Origin: Planctomycetales bacterium
GTDB taxonomy: Bacteria > Planctomycetota > Planctomycetia > Pirellulales > Pirellulaceae
Assembly (NCBI GenBank): GCA_020426925.1
Contig: JAGQPC010000355.1
Coordinates: 1 to 44,212 of the forward strand
Length of the DNA stretch: 44,212 bases
Reading direction: 5' to 3'
The notes under the pieces: model-generated
The model's database searches: none
Seen by the model: the letters and a program-made list of their open reading frames with translations, nothing else
Told to the model about the DNA's origin: nothing
In this document: positions 26,176 to 37,100 of the stretch, one piece after another
Position numbering within the stretch: position 1 is the stretch's first letter
How the letters are laid out: the number at the start of each line of letters is the position of its first letter
Made by a program: the position numbers and the translations under genes

Positions 26176-26205
26176 AAAGGCTGCTCAACCGAGCAGCCTT
26201 TTTTT
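26176..26205 (+). terminator. Intrinsic terminator of the porin gene
   Basis: GGCTGCTC at 26179-26186 pairs with GAGCAGCC at 26191-26198 around AACC, extended by AAA/TTT, and is followed by seven Ts at 26199-26205. It lies 28 bases after the porin stop and is the clearest intrinsic terminator in the window. Confidence 0.92.
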
Positions 26206-26387
26206 ATGCTTCTGCCATGCCCACGCTTTAATCCGACCGTGCGCGCAATCCAGGCATCGACTGAACGCTGCCGTCTGACCGCCGCCAAAAACAATCGAAT
26301 CTCAACATTCTGATTGTCTCGCAAGTCGTTTTGCTTCAATCACTTGCGAACTCACGTACGGCGCACTTCGCGTGACCAACAGCTTTG

Positions 26388-26404
26388 TTGGTACGCATGT
26401 TGCT
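26388..26404 (+). promoter_or_regulatory. Sigma-54 promoter for the ammonium transporter
   Basis: TTGGTACG at 26388-26395, four bases, then TTGCT at 26400-26404. It matches the sigma-54 consensus (TTGGCACG-N4-TTGCT) at all but one position, and the invariant GG and GC are exactly 10 bases apart. Transcription would start near 26415, about 80 bases before ATG 26495. This fits nitrogen-limitation control of an amt gene and argues against any start codon upstream. Confidence 0.72.
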
Positions 26405-26494
26405 CCTACGGTGTGCCCAACAGAACGAAGCGGTATCAGGGCCCGAGATCGCTTAGTTCACGAGTCAATCCTTCTGATTAAAGGCATGGTCAAA

Positions 26495-27874
26495 ATGAAA
26501 AAACATCTGCTCAATCAAATGACGGGCCGACGTCTACTGGCCCCCGGACTACTTCTCTCCCTAATGCTCGTTAGTGGAGCGCACGCTCAGGACGGAGCTT
26601 CCGAACTGGCTTATGCGTTTGACAACGGGATGCTGTTTTTGTGTGCAGTACTCGTGTTGTTTATGCAAGCAGGATTCGCGCTAGTTGAATCAGGGCTCAA
26701 CGCCGCAAAGAACTCTGTAAACATTCTGTCGAAAAATGTGATGGACTTGGCAATCGGTGCCCTGCTCTTTTTCGCAATCGGCTACGGAATAATGTATCCA
26801 GGCAACTACGGCGACGTTGCCAACGGCTACTTTTCGTTCGGTGGATTCGGATTGTACACAGCGGCCGAAGACGCGTCGCTAAGTGCCGAAGTAGACTGGT
26901 TCTTCCAAGCGGTCTTCGCAGCCACCGCAGCCACGATCGTGTCGGGTGCCGTCGCAGGCCGAATGCAATTCAAAGCGTACCTGGTCTACAGTGCGGTCCT
27001 AACCGGATTGATTTACCCGATCAGCGGCTACTGGAAATGGGGCGGCGGATGGTTGACCAAATTCGATGGCGGCATGGCATTCCAAGATTTCGCTGGCTCT
27101 GCGGTCGTGCATGGCGTCGGTGGATTCGCAGCGCTCGCTGGAGCAATCATTTTGGGACCACGTATTGGCCGATTCACCAATGGAAAATCGATTCCAATGC
27201 CAGGCCACAACCTTACATTTGCCACGCTTGGAGCGCTGATCCTCTGGGTCGGTTGGTACGGGTTTAATCCTGGAAGCCAACTCGCATTTTCCACCAAAAG
27301 TGACATCGACGCGGTCATGCTGATCGCAGTAAACACGACTCTAGCTCCAGCCGCCGGTGCACTCGTTGCAACCATGCTCAGCTGGATCTTGTTCAAGAAG
27401 CCCGACCTCACGATGAGCCTCAATGGAGCTCTCGGCGGCCTCGTCGGAATCACCGCTTGCTGCGATTGCTTCACACCCGCGTGGGCAACTGTCGTCGGAG
27501 CCGTCGCCGGTGCACTCGTTATGCTTGGCGTCATGGTGCTGGACAAGCTACGAATTGACGACCCCGTCGGAGCCTTCCCGGTCCACGGCTTGTGCGGAGT
27601 ATGGGCTTGCTTGGCAATCGGAATCCTGCCGAACACTCATCTGGCAGATGGCAACACAAACTTCGCCATTCAGGCCATCGGAACACTTGCCATCTGCGGA
27701 TGGTCATTCGTGACGATGGGAAGCCTTTTCCTTGCCCTGAAAGCAATCGGAATTCTGCGAGTTTCCGCAGCCGAAGAGCACGCCGGGTTGGACGTCAGCG
27801 AACACGGCATGCGAGCTTACGACACTTCGGAGCCGATTGGAGTTCCATCTCCTGCTGTTCCGACACCGGCCTAA
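26495..27874 (+). CDS. amtB: Ammonium transporter
   Basis: Amt-family channel of 459 residues in the inner membrane. A signal-peptide-like N-terminus ends in SGAHA (about residue 31). Eleven or so membrane helices follow. The pore His pair is present at His-206 (GSAVVHGVGGFAAL) and His-364 (FPVHGLCGVWACL), with the family segments LVESGLNAAKN, FFQAVFAATAATIVSGAVAGR and LGWYGFNPGS-like text. The frame is open back to 26372, but ATG 26495 is preferred: AAAGG at 26480-26484 is well spaced and the predicted sigma-54 start point lies downstream of 26372. No P-II gene is adjacent. A terminator follows. Confidence 0.95.
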   Translation: MKKHLLNQMTGRRLLAPGLLLSLMLVSGAHAQDGASELAYAFDNGMLFLCAVLVLFMQAGFALVESGLNAAKNSVNILSKNVMDLAIGALLFFAIGYGIMYPGNYGDVANGYFSFGGFGLYTAAEDASLSAEVDWFFQAVFAATAATIVSGAVAGRMQFKAYLVYSAVLTGLIYPISGYWKWGGGWLTKFDGGMAFQDFAGSAVVHGVGGFAALAGAIILGPRIGRFTNGKSIPMPGHNLTFATLGALILWVGWYGFNPGSQLAFSTKSDIDAVMLIAVNTTLAPAAGALVATMLSWILFKKPDLTMSLNGALGGLVGITACCDCFTPAWATVVGAVAGALVMLGVMVLDKLRIDDPVGAFPVHGLCGVWACLAIGILPNTHLADGNTNFAIQAIGTLAICGWSFVTMGSLFLALKAIGILRVSAAEEHAGLDVSEHGMRAYDTSEPIGVPSPAVPTPA

Positions 27875-27915
27875 CTGATTCTTCTTTGGCTCTTTGCCTG
27901 GAGCCCAGAAGGATT

Positions 27916-27965
27916 CCCCAAGACTCGGGAAAGCGTCCGCCTCGCTTTCTCGAGTCGGGGTTTTT
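27916..27965 (+). terminator. Intrinsic terminator of the amt gene
   Basis: A long stem formed by CCCC..GACTCG.GAAAGCG (27916-27935) and CGCTTTCTCGAGTCGGGG (27943-27960), with one small bulge and one mismatch, is followed by five Ts at 27961-27965. It ends the amt transcript. Confidence 0.85.
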
Positions 27966-28342
27966 CTTCATTATCTCGATCACTCTGATCAAATTTAGCT
28001 GCACGCAAAGATCCTATGGCTGGAGATGCTCTTCTGGCCGGCCGCCCACAGTCTTTCAAGCGACTAGGATTTTATTCCGTACAGACAAGTAAGTCCGCTC
28101 GAGAACTGGTGCCGTAATTCGAATGATCAAGCACTTCAACATCTGCAGCACTTCAATTGGGTTTGGTTTTGGTCTCTCATTTGCTTCAGTCCTCTGTCAT
28201 GGATTCAATGGCAATAACAGACCCCAACTTGCCGTCAACTTACGCAACACAAGCCTAACCTTGTTGCTCCTTGGCTCGTAATCCTTGAAGACAACAAGGA
28301 TAGCGGACAGCCTTAGATGCTACGAAATAGAATGCGACAACC
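27966..28342. other. Leader region of glgC
   Basis: 377 bases between the amt terminator and glgC without a gene. A second, weaker sigma-54-like site is at 28169-28185 (TTGG, then TTGCT, with GG and GC 10 bases apart, but the rest of the -24 box does not match). CCTTGTTG at 28259-28266 can pair with CAACAAGG at 28292-28299 to form a leader hairpin just before the glgC start. Neither is certain. Confidence 0.4.
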
Positions 28343-29704
28343 ATGGACCCCAATAAGACCATCGCCTTAGTTCTTGCCGGCGGCGCTGGATCACGGCTAC
28401 ATCCGCTTACGAAAGACCGCGCCAAGCCGGCCGTACCATTTGGCGGCAAGTACCGAATCATCGACTTTGCCTTGTCCAACTGTCTACACTCTGGCATCCG
28501 CAAGATACTTGTACTCACTCAATACAAGTCGCATTCATTGCAGATGCACCTTCGTGACGGATGGTCGATATTCAATCCCGGAATCGGCGAATACATCACA
28601 GTTGTGCCGCCTCAACAACGAACAGGTACATCGTGGTACCAGGGCACGGCAGACGCGGTCGCTCAGAACCTCTATTTACTCGACCGTAGCGACGCCGACT
28701 TCGTGGTCATACTTTCTGGCGATCACATTTACCGTATGGACTATGCTGCAATGGTCAACTTCTGCGTGGCAAGGAACGCGGCTACGGCGGTGGCCTGCAT
28801 GCGAGTGCCAAGTCGCGATGCAAGTTCCTTTGGTGTGCTTCAGATTGATTCCGAAAACCGAGTCATTGATTTTCAGGAAAAACCCGAGGCACCCGCGGTC
28901 ATTCCAGGCGATGAAAAGCATTCACTCGTCTCGATGGGAATCTACGTCTTTCAACGGACTACTTTGTGCAAAGCGTTAAAGGACGATCAGAACTCACCAA
29001 TATCATCGCATGACTTCGGAAAAGATATCCTGCCCAAACTTGTTCAAGATAGACAGGTCTACGCGTACTCCTTCGGCGAATCGAGCGGCCGGGTAACCGT
29101 GGATGGCTATTGGCGTGATGTTGGCACGATTGACGGATATTTTAAAGCCAACATGGACTTACTCAGGTTTTCTCCTCCACTGGATCTCTATCAATCCAAT
29201 TGGCCGATTCGCACATCGGAAACACAAGCGCCACCGGCGCGAGTTCTGCCCGGTCGGTCGGGGAAAACTACTGAAGTGAACAACGTTATCGCAGGTGCAG
29301 GGACCGTCGTGACAGGAGGATCAGTCTGGAACTCAGTATTATCTGGTAACGTTCGCGTGGAAGAGGGAGCGACCGTGAAGCACTGCGTGCTACTTGACGG
29401 CGTTACCGTCGGCGAGGGTGCCAAATTGAGGAATTGCATCGTCGACAAGAATGTTGTCATCCCCGCAGGTGAATCCATTGGGTATGCGCACAATGACGAT
29501 CGAAAACGCTTTCCGGTGTCGGAGTCCCGCGTCGTAGTTGTTCCCAAAGGGCATGACTTCGGATGCGTTTCTAAATCGGATCATAACGAGACCGTTCGTA
29601 TAGCGTCGGCCTCAAGTGACACGAAAACGCTAACGCGTCGCGATGTTGCCAGAGATCCGGAGAAGCACGAGCCGACACAATCGCAAACAGATTCCTTCAG
29701 GTAA
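28343..29704 (+). CDS. glgC: Glucose-1-phosphate adenylyltransferase
   Basis: ADP-glucose pyrophosphorylase of 453 residues, the committing enzyme of bacterial glycogen synthesis. The nucleotidyltransferase motif LAGGAGSRLHPLT is at about 10-22, followed by KPAVPFGGKYRIIDF, the substrate and metal motif LSGDHIYRMDY, FQEKP and GYWRDVGTIDGY. A left-handed beta-helix with hexapeptide-like repeats (VLSGNVRVEEGATVKHCVL) forms the C-terminal domain. About 40 extra polar residues follow that domain and are not typical. No other glycogen gene is adjacent. The ATG at 28343 has no clear ribosome site. Confidence 0.95.
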   Translation: MDPNKTIALVLAGGAGSRLHPLTKDRAKPAVPFGGKYRIIDFALSNCLHSGIRKILVLTQYKSHSLQMHLRDGWSIFNPGIGEYITVVPPQQRTGTSWYQGTADAVAQNLYLLDRSDADFVVILSGDHIYRMDYAAMVNFCVARNAATAVACMRVPSRDASSFGVLQIDSENRVIDFQEKPEAPAVIPGDEKHSLVSMGIYVFQRTTLCKALKDDQNSPISSHDFGKDILPKLVQDRQVYAYSFGESSGRVTVDGYWRDVGTIDGYFKANMDLLRFSPPLDLYQSNWPIRTSETQAPPARVLPGRSGKTTEVNNVIAGAGTVVTGGSVWNSVLSGNVRVEEGATVKHCVLLDGVTVGEGAKLRNCIVDKNVVIPAGESIGYAHNDDRKRFPVSESRVVVVPKGHDFGCVSKSDHNETVRIASASSDTKTLTRRDVARDPEKHEPTQSQTDSFR

Positions 29705-29913
29705 AACGCATTCACCACTGCAGTCAATGAGCAAACTTGGACCATCATATTCCCACGAGGGTTTGGGTGGGGTAGCTCCCTAAGCGTTAAGCCTACCTCA
29801 TCCAGATCCTCACCTCGCAGGCGGTTTTCGGAGATTGGATTTCGCACCGCATCTATCAGAGATAGTTCTAAGTCGGAGCAACTTTTTACTTTGTTTTTTA
29901 AGGACTTAGAAAA

Positions 29914-30765
29914 ATGGAAAAAACAGGATTCTTGATCGACATGGATGGAGTCATCTACCGTGGGAACCAGCTCATATCGGGCGCTGATGTCTTCGTTCAA
30001 ACCCTACTCAAACACAATTTGCCGTTTGTTTTTCTCACGAACAATAGCCAAAGAAGCCGTTTGGACGTTACGACAAAGCTACGGCGGATGGGGATTGACG
30101 TTGAGGAAAAGCACGTATTTACCTGCGCGATGTCGACGGCGAGGTTTCTCGCAAAGCAGAAACCCAACGGAACCGCGTATGTCATTGGTGGCAGTGGCCT
30201 ACTCAATGCACTCCACAAAAATGGCATTGCCGTTGTGGACAGCCAACCCGACTTCGTGGTTGTGGGAGAGGGCCGAACAATCACGCTTGAAATGCTGGAG
30301 GCGGCCGTCCAAATGATTTTGGATGGAGCAAAACTAATTGCTACGAATCTCGATCCGAACTGCCCGACAAGTGATGGCGGGACTCGTCCAGGTTGCGGTG
30401 CAACAGTTTCTTATCTGGAAACAGCTACGGGCGTTTCTGCATTCAGCCTGGGCAAGCCAAGTCCGTTGATGATGCGAGCAGCGCGAAAAGAACTTGGCTT
30501 ATCTACGTCTCAAACAGTGATGATCGGCGACACGATGTCGACCGATATCCTTGGTGGCGTCGAAATGGGCTACCGTACCATACTCGTTCTGTCTGGGGGC
30601 ACGAAAGAAGAGGACATCAAGCGGTTTGCATACGCACCCGATTGCGTTGTCGAATCTCTTCATGCACTTTGCCACAACGGAGACATCCGACTGTCGCTGC
30701 CCGCGCCGGACCCCACCGACGACAGCGTCAACCTCAACGAATGGAGAATGATGCACGCAACTTGA
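29914..30765 (+). CDS. HAD-superfamily phosphatase, NagD-like
   Basis: A 283-residue HAD type IIA hydrolase. The nucleophile motif LIDMDGVIYRG has Asp-9 and Asp-11. FLTNNS supplies motif II, Lys-181 (GKPSPLMM) motif III and Asp-206 (MIGDTMSTD) motif IV, so all four catalytic motifs are intact. The cap domain between them is of the NagD/pNPPase type. Substrate unknown; sugar or nucleotide monophosphates are typical for the group. AAGGA at 29900-29904 precedes the ATG. It lies 209 bases after glgC, so a shared transcript is possible but unproved. Confidence 0.9.
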   Translation: MEKTGFLIDMDGVIYRGNQLISGADVFVQTLLKHNLPFVFLTNNSQRSRLDVTTKLRRMGIDVEEKHVFTCAMSTARFLAKQKPNGTAYVIGGSGLLNALHKNGIAVVDSQPDFVVVGEGRTITLEMLEAAVQMILDGAKLIATNLDPNCPTSDGGTRPGCGATVSYLETATGVSAFSLGKPSPLMMRAARKELGLSTSQTVMIGDTMSTDILGGVEMGYRTILVLSGGTKEEDIKRFAYAPDCVVESLHALCHNGDIRLSLPAPDPTDDSVNLNEWRMMHAT

Positions 30766-31135
30766 ACTGCATTGCCAGCGTATCAAGTGCAATCGAGACG
30801 CTCGAAACGAAGCCTACGGACGAAGGCACGAAGGCGAAGGCAGCCTTTCCTTTTAACAATTCTTGCGACTCAAGTCTCAATCCTCCAGTCGCTGACCTGG
30901 GCACATTCGTGTGGCTGGTTTTGTTGCTGCTGCCAAGAATTCGATAACGCCGAAATCAGAAGTTGAGTAGTGGGAAATCACAGTAAACAGAGCTGCCAAT
31001 CGCTCCCGACATTGATCGGTATGCTATGGACCTATCCTCGAGGTGCTTTACGCTGGTTACAGTGATAGAATCAAGCCATCTAGCGAGTGAATCTGAATCG
31101 CTAAGGCAATGCTCTCCCTCGGCTGCTCGAAAAAG
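30766..31135. other. Intergenic region before the giant kinase
   Basis: 370 bases without a supported gene. An out-of-frame extension of the phosphatase region reaches 30947 but shows no motif. I see no palindrome, tRNA or clear promoter. Confidence 0.4.
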
Positions 31136-34100
31136 ATGGCGACTGATTTCAACGAAAGTGAACTAGGGCTGGTTGACCGAATCTGTGACGAATTCGAAAG
31201 CCAGTGGACTGCTGACAAACAACCTCGACCAAAACTGGCAGACTTCATTGCGCGCGTGCCTGAAGCTCTGCGTGAACAAGCAGTCAGACGATTGCTAGAA
31301 GTCGATGTCGAGCTTCGACGGAAGGCAGGTGAACAGCCGAAGCGTGACGCCTACTTGGCCGAATTCCCTGCGGACCAGACAATTATCGACAGCGTCATTG
31401 CTGATCACGACACCACACTAGCACCGATTAGGAATGAGCCATCGGACTCGAAGCAGTGGATTGGCAAGTACGAAATAATTCAGGCATTGGGCAAGGGCGG
31501 TCAGGCGGTAACCTACTTGGCTCGCGATCCCGACCTACAACGTAAAGTAGTCATCAAGGAATACCATTCTTGTGTAAGCGAATCGGAACGTGAAGCGGTG
31601 CTCAATGAAGGCCGAGCGCTGGCTCGCGTGAGCAGCAAATACGTTGCCAGCTGCCTGACGGTTGAGCGTATTGGTGATGCGGTCTATCTGGTAATGGAGT
31701 ACATTCGTGGCCAAACTCTGCAAGAGGCTGGCCGAGATCGCAAGCTCGATTTCCACAAGGCAGCGGAGCTGGTTGCTCGAATCGGCGAGGGACTCTACGA
31801 CGTTCACCTGTGCGGATTGATTCATAGGGACATCAAACCGGCCAACATTCTCATTGCACCCGATGGGACGCCTCGAATTGTCGACTTCGGACTGGCCGCG
31901 TCGATGGTGAACGATGATCGGGAACAGATCGGCGGCACCCTGCCGTTTATGGCTCCCGAACAGGCTGTCGGAGATGGTGACCGGATCGATCAACGTACGG
32001 ATATCTTCGGGTTGGGAGCGATTCTGTATTGGCTTACGACTGGGAAGCCACCTTACAGAGCAAGCGGCAAGGAAATCTGGGATCAGGTCAAGAGTGGCAG
32101 CTACGATAAACCGTCTGATCTGAATTCATCCATTCCCGCGAAGCTAGAATCCGTGTGCTTGAAAGCGATGGCTTTCGAACCTACGGCACGATATAGCTCT
32201 GCATTTGAACTGAGCCGAGAACTACGGGAATACTGTGGGCACGATACCTCAGTAACGTCATCGGTCGGTTCAGGTGGGCAGCAGGTACCCGCCGTTCCGC
32301 TAGGCCCAAATCCATATCCTGGCCTCTCCGCATTTACTGTCGACGACGCGAACAATTTCCATGGTCGCCAGACGCAGATCGAACGACTCAGCGCAGCATT
32401 CAGCGAGCTCGTCTCGCCGGCATCCCGGCGCAAGAACGTCCCACGGTTACTGCCTATTCTAGGTCCGTCGGGATCCGGCAAATCGTCGTTGGCTCAAGCG
32501 GGGCTTTTGGCACGTCTCAAGTCCGGAAGCAATGAGGCATATCGGACAATCGTGATGACTCCTGGCAATCATCCTTTGGAATCGATTGCCACTGCGTTTG
32601 CAAAACTCGTCACTGACGACCCTCATCCAATCGGGAAAATCCACGAATTTGAAACTGAGCTGCGTCGCAAAAGCGATAAAGATGCACACGAAGGGCTGCG
32701 ACGAATCGTTTCCTTGATAACGCAATCGAACCCTGCGCCGATTTGCTTGTTGATTGACCAATTTGAGGAAACGTTTTCGCTATGTGAAGACGCCGACGAA
32801 CGACGAGCATTCATAGATGGACTAATCGAGGCCACACAAGATTCACACGGAATACTGAGCGTCATATTCACACTCAGAACCGACTTCATCGGCTATTCCC
32901 AAGACTATAGCGCCTTAAACGCGGCGATCGCGGAGCGTGGCGTCATCGTCCCGGCAATGAATGAGGACGAATTGAGATTGGCAATTGCCCAACCGGCCGA
33001 ATCCGCCGGGTATCTTTTGCCACCAGCAATAATTGATCTCTTGATCTCGCAAACGAAAGGAAGAGAAGGCGCCCTGCCGCTACTGCAGTTTGCCTTAAAC
33101 CAAATCTGGGAGGGACTGTTCAACGGTGACCGCCCCAGCAAGACGCTGAGGCGGATTGGTGGCGTTGGTGGCGCGCTTGCCGGAAAAGCTCAGCTGATCT
33201 ACGATTCCCTCACGGCCCATGAGCAGAAGATTGCCCGGCAAGTTTTTCTGAACTTAGTGCACCTTGGAGAAGGCACAAGAGACACTCGGAGGCGTGCTGA
33301 CGTCTCGAACATCGTCGCTGACGGCGAGTCAGAACAAGATGTCCGCACTGTAGTCAACCAGTTTTCCTCCAGTTCGGCTCGGCTGCTTACTCTGTCCAGC
33401 AGCGACGATGGGTCGAAGACAATAGAAATCACACACGAAGCACTGCTGGACCATTGGTCAACGCTTGGCGAATGGCTAAATGTGTCGCGGGACGATATTC
33501 GCTTGCAGAGACGGCTTGATGACGCTGCTCGACATTGGCGGGCAAGCGGGCGACCTGAAGGGCTACTTTGGCGGTCTCCCGATTTGGATTTGGCTCGGGA
33601 CTTGTCAACTTCAACCAGCGTGCACCTGACGTCGAGGCAACGCGAGTTTTACGATGCTTGTGAGCTGCAAAATCGGCGACGCCATCGCCGAGCGAAACTT
33701 TGGAGAAACGTTGTTGCCGCAACGGCCATAGCGTTTGCACTCTTGACAGCCGGATTAGTCGTGCAGTCGTACAGCCTTCACCAAGAGGGTGTACGCGCCA
33801 GGCAGAATGCGGAACTCGCGGAAAGAGCGCGGGAACAAGCCGAAAGGGCCAACGCAGAGGTTCGAGATTCCCTGGAAGTCGTCGAGCACCAGCGAAACCT
33901 CGCCAGGGAAGCGGGACAGCTTGCAACTGCAAACGCAAAAATCGCCAAGGACCAAACAGCCTTGGCTAACGAGCGGCTCGAAGAAGCCAAGCACGCACAC
34001 TATCGATTGCAGCTCGATCGAGTCCAAGATTTGCTCTCCACCGATCCGTTGCAAGCAATTGATCTTCTTCACGATACGGACGTTTGCCCGGTGGATCGCC

Positions 34101-37100
34101 GGGAATTTATGTGGGGATATCTGGACGCAGCCAGTCGCCGCAATGTAACGCCGCTTTACGGTCACCGTGAATACATATGGGCCGCCGCATACTCACCCGA
34201 CGGTAAGCGTGTCGCTACAGGTGCCGGTGGAATGGACGGTTCGGTGAAGATTTGGAATGCCACAACCGGAGAGCTTGAGCGCACGCTAAGCGCGAATGAG
34301 CAGGGAATCTGGAGCGTGCAGTTCTCGCCAGACGGTAACAGCTTGCTAAGTTGCCACAGCTCGAAACTTCTTTTATGGGACCTCGAAGATGAAACTCGGG
34401 GGCCCGAGCCGCTAGTCACAGACGCGAAACACATCATGAGTGCGAACTTCGCGCCAGATGGCTCGAAGCTTGTCTATGCAACGTTACTCAACGGAATAGT
34501 GGTGTGGGATTGGCCAACACGGACGGTGTCCGAACTAAGCTTGGAGGCTCCCAAGCGAGACGGAAGCGACGTCACCTTGAAGGGAGTCCGCGGCGTGCAG
34601 TTTTCGCCTGATGGTCAATACCTCGGCTGTACGGCACAGGGAATCGTCGTGATCTGGAATGTCGACTCAGGCGACATTGTCGACCAGATCGAAAATAAGA
34701 ATCGAGTTTCTGCGGCCATCGACTTCTCTCCGGACAGTGAACATGTAGCGTTCGCATCAGTTCAGGAACTGACAATCCGCGATTTTGTGAAACAACAAAC
34801 GGTCGGGCGACATCGAGGGCACACACAAGAGATCTACGACTTGGCTTATTCACCGGACGGATCCAAAATCGCGACCACTAGCTTCGACTCCTCGATCAAA
34901 CTGTGGGATATTTCGTCAATCAATCAGTTTGTGAACGTTGGGAAACATACGGGATACGCCTTGGCAATAGCGTTTTCTCCCGACGGAAAACACATTGTTT
35001 CTGGTGGAGCCGACGAAACGGCAAGGATTTGGAGTGTTGATTTCGGCGCCAAGTACGAAATCCCAAACGCAGGATGGCAGTTTCTAATCACGGAAGACTC
35101 CAAACGCTTGCTCACCGTTGGTGGAAACAATCAGCAGATTTGGTCGCTCGCTACGGGAGAGCTACTGCATCGCATGCCAATCGACGTTGCAGTTCGAAAC
35201 GTTATTGATCGCAATCCAAGTGTGATCGCAGTTCCAACCGGGCGAGCATTTGTCGTGAGACAGGCGTTCGATGGCCAGCCCCGCGATGAAGTGCTCGACG
35301 CAAACTTATCGCCTTTCTTGCACGATTTTGGACAAGCACACGTTTTTCCAGACGGCAAACGCGTGCTCGCGATCTCCAATTCCGCAAGTCCTGCGTTAAT
35401 CGATCTGGAAGATGCAACGTTGACGCCAATTCAAACACCAGAGCAAATCTACTGCACATCCGTGTCAGCCGATGGCAAGTTATTTGGGTTGGCCGCATAT
35501 GGCACGTTGCAACTCCACGATGCCGATGGCAATGTGAAGAGTAAAATATCTCCGTCTAGTCGGTTCGTGCCTGTGTCGTTAGCGGTCACACCTGAAAAAG
35601 TTGTCGTGACTAGTAACACTGACCTATTCGCATTCAACGTGAACGAACAGAGCCAACTTGAAGACGGCGGCCGCATCAAGCTGAAATACCGTCCAATCAA
35701 AGTCGTTGTCAGCGAGGACAACGCCTACGCAGTCACAACCAGTACAACAAGGGTTCACGTTTGGAATCTCCAAGATCTGACTGAACAATCGATGGCACGA
35801 TTCAAACTGGTTGACATTGCATCGTCACAAGAAGAGCTGATCGGAGTAACAAAAGACGGCGATGCACTCCGTTGGAAGCAAATCTCCGATCTCAGCAACG
35901 CACCAGAGACAGTGAAATTCGACCATCCAAGCCCGCCAACTGAAGTCGCGCTGTTGCAAAATGGGGAGATTTTGTCGGCCCACTACGACGATGGTTATCA
36001 TCGCTTGTGGAGTACACATGATGGCAGCTTGGTCCTGGCAAATGACATGGCATCAAACCATCGGCGAATGACTATCGCAGCGGGCCTGTCCGGTGAAACC
36101 AGCATTACGGTGGCTTGGGAACCAAAGATCGCCGTCGTTGATGGAACAACATTCGAAACGCAACATGATTTGTATCCTGGGCGTTTTCTCGAGCAAGTAA
36201 GTGTCTCACCGGATGGTAAATTCTTAGCAACGCAAGTCGAAACGGGTGTTGAGCTTTGGGACACGCAGCAGGGCACGCTCCTAGGGACCTTTCACGGCCA
36301 CACGTTTGCGGGCGAGCTGGCGCAAGCGTTTGACGCGAATTGGAGAAAACTCGCGTTGCTCGATCGAACCAAGAAACTCACGCTATGGGACGTAGCTAGT
36401 GCGAAACCCGTTGGTGATCCAATCCCACTTGCAGGAGATCCCTGGTCGCTTTCATACTCGCCCGATGGCAAAACGCTCGCTGTGGCGTGCGCAGATTATA
36501 GCAACGTTTACCTAATCGACGGCGAGACGGGCAAACTGCAAGGTCAGCTCGAAGGACACACTCGAAGTGTTTATGCAGTTCGATTTCGGTCAAATGGCAA
36601 CTTAGTAACAACAAGCGACGATGGTTATGTCCGAATTTGGAATACGCAAAATCGGCAAAGCCTGTTCAGCGTCTTCGTTGACGGCAAAGAACGCCGACAT
36701 TCGGACTTCGAGCTGAACCAAGTCGGATCTTGGCCGACAACTGGACCACTGTTCTTTTCCGCGAAGGGTCAGTTCATGGGCCAACAAGGAAGTTCATCCA
36801 CGGTCCGCATTTGGGATCTCGACTCCCGCCAGCTGCTAGGAATGATCAACGATGGCGGGCGATTTGGCACGGTGGTACTCGGCCAGTTTTCTCCAGACAG
36901 TTCAGCGATAGCATTGCTGCACGAAAGCGGTCGAATCACGCTTTGGAGCTTCGACAAACTTCAGCTTGTGGCTACGATCACCCCTCCCGCAAACCACGCC
37001 GTTAGAAACCTCAAATTCAGTCACGACGGAAGGACTCTACTAACCACGCATTCAAGTCAGGTCTCGCTGTGGGACACACTAACAGGTCGCCAATGGAAAT

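Noticed and set aside
26372-26494. Longer amt reading frame starting at 26372
   Set aside because: The start would lie upstream of the predicted sigma-54 transcription start, and the signal peptide begins only at 26495.
27592-28092. 166-codon plus-strand frame at the end of amt
   Set aside because: Mostly a shadow of amt in another frame and runs through the amt terminator.
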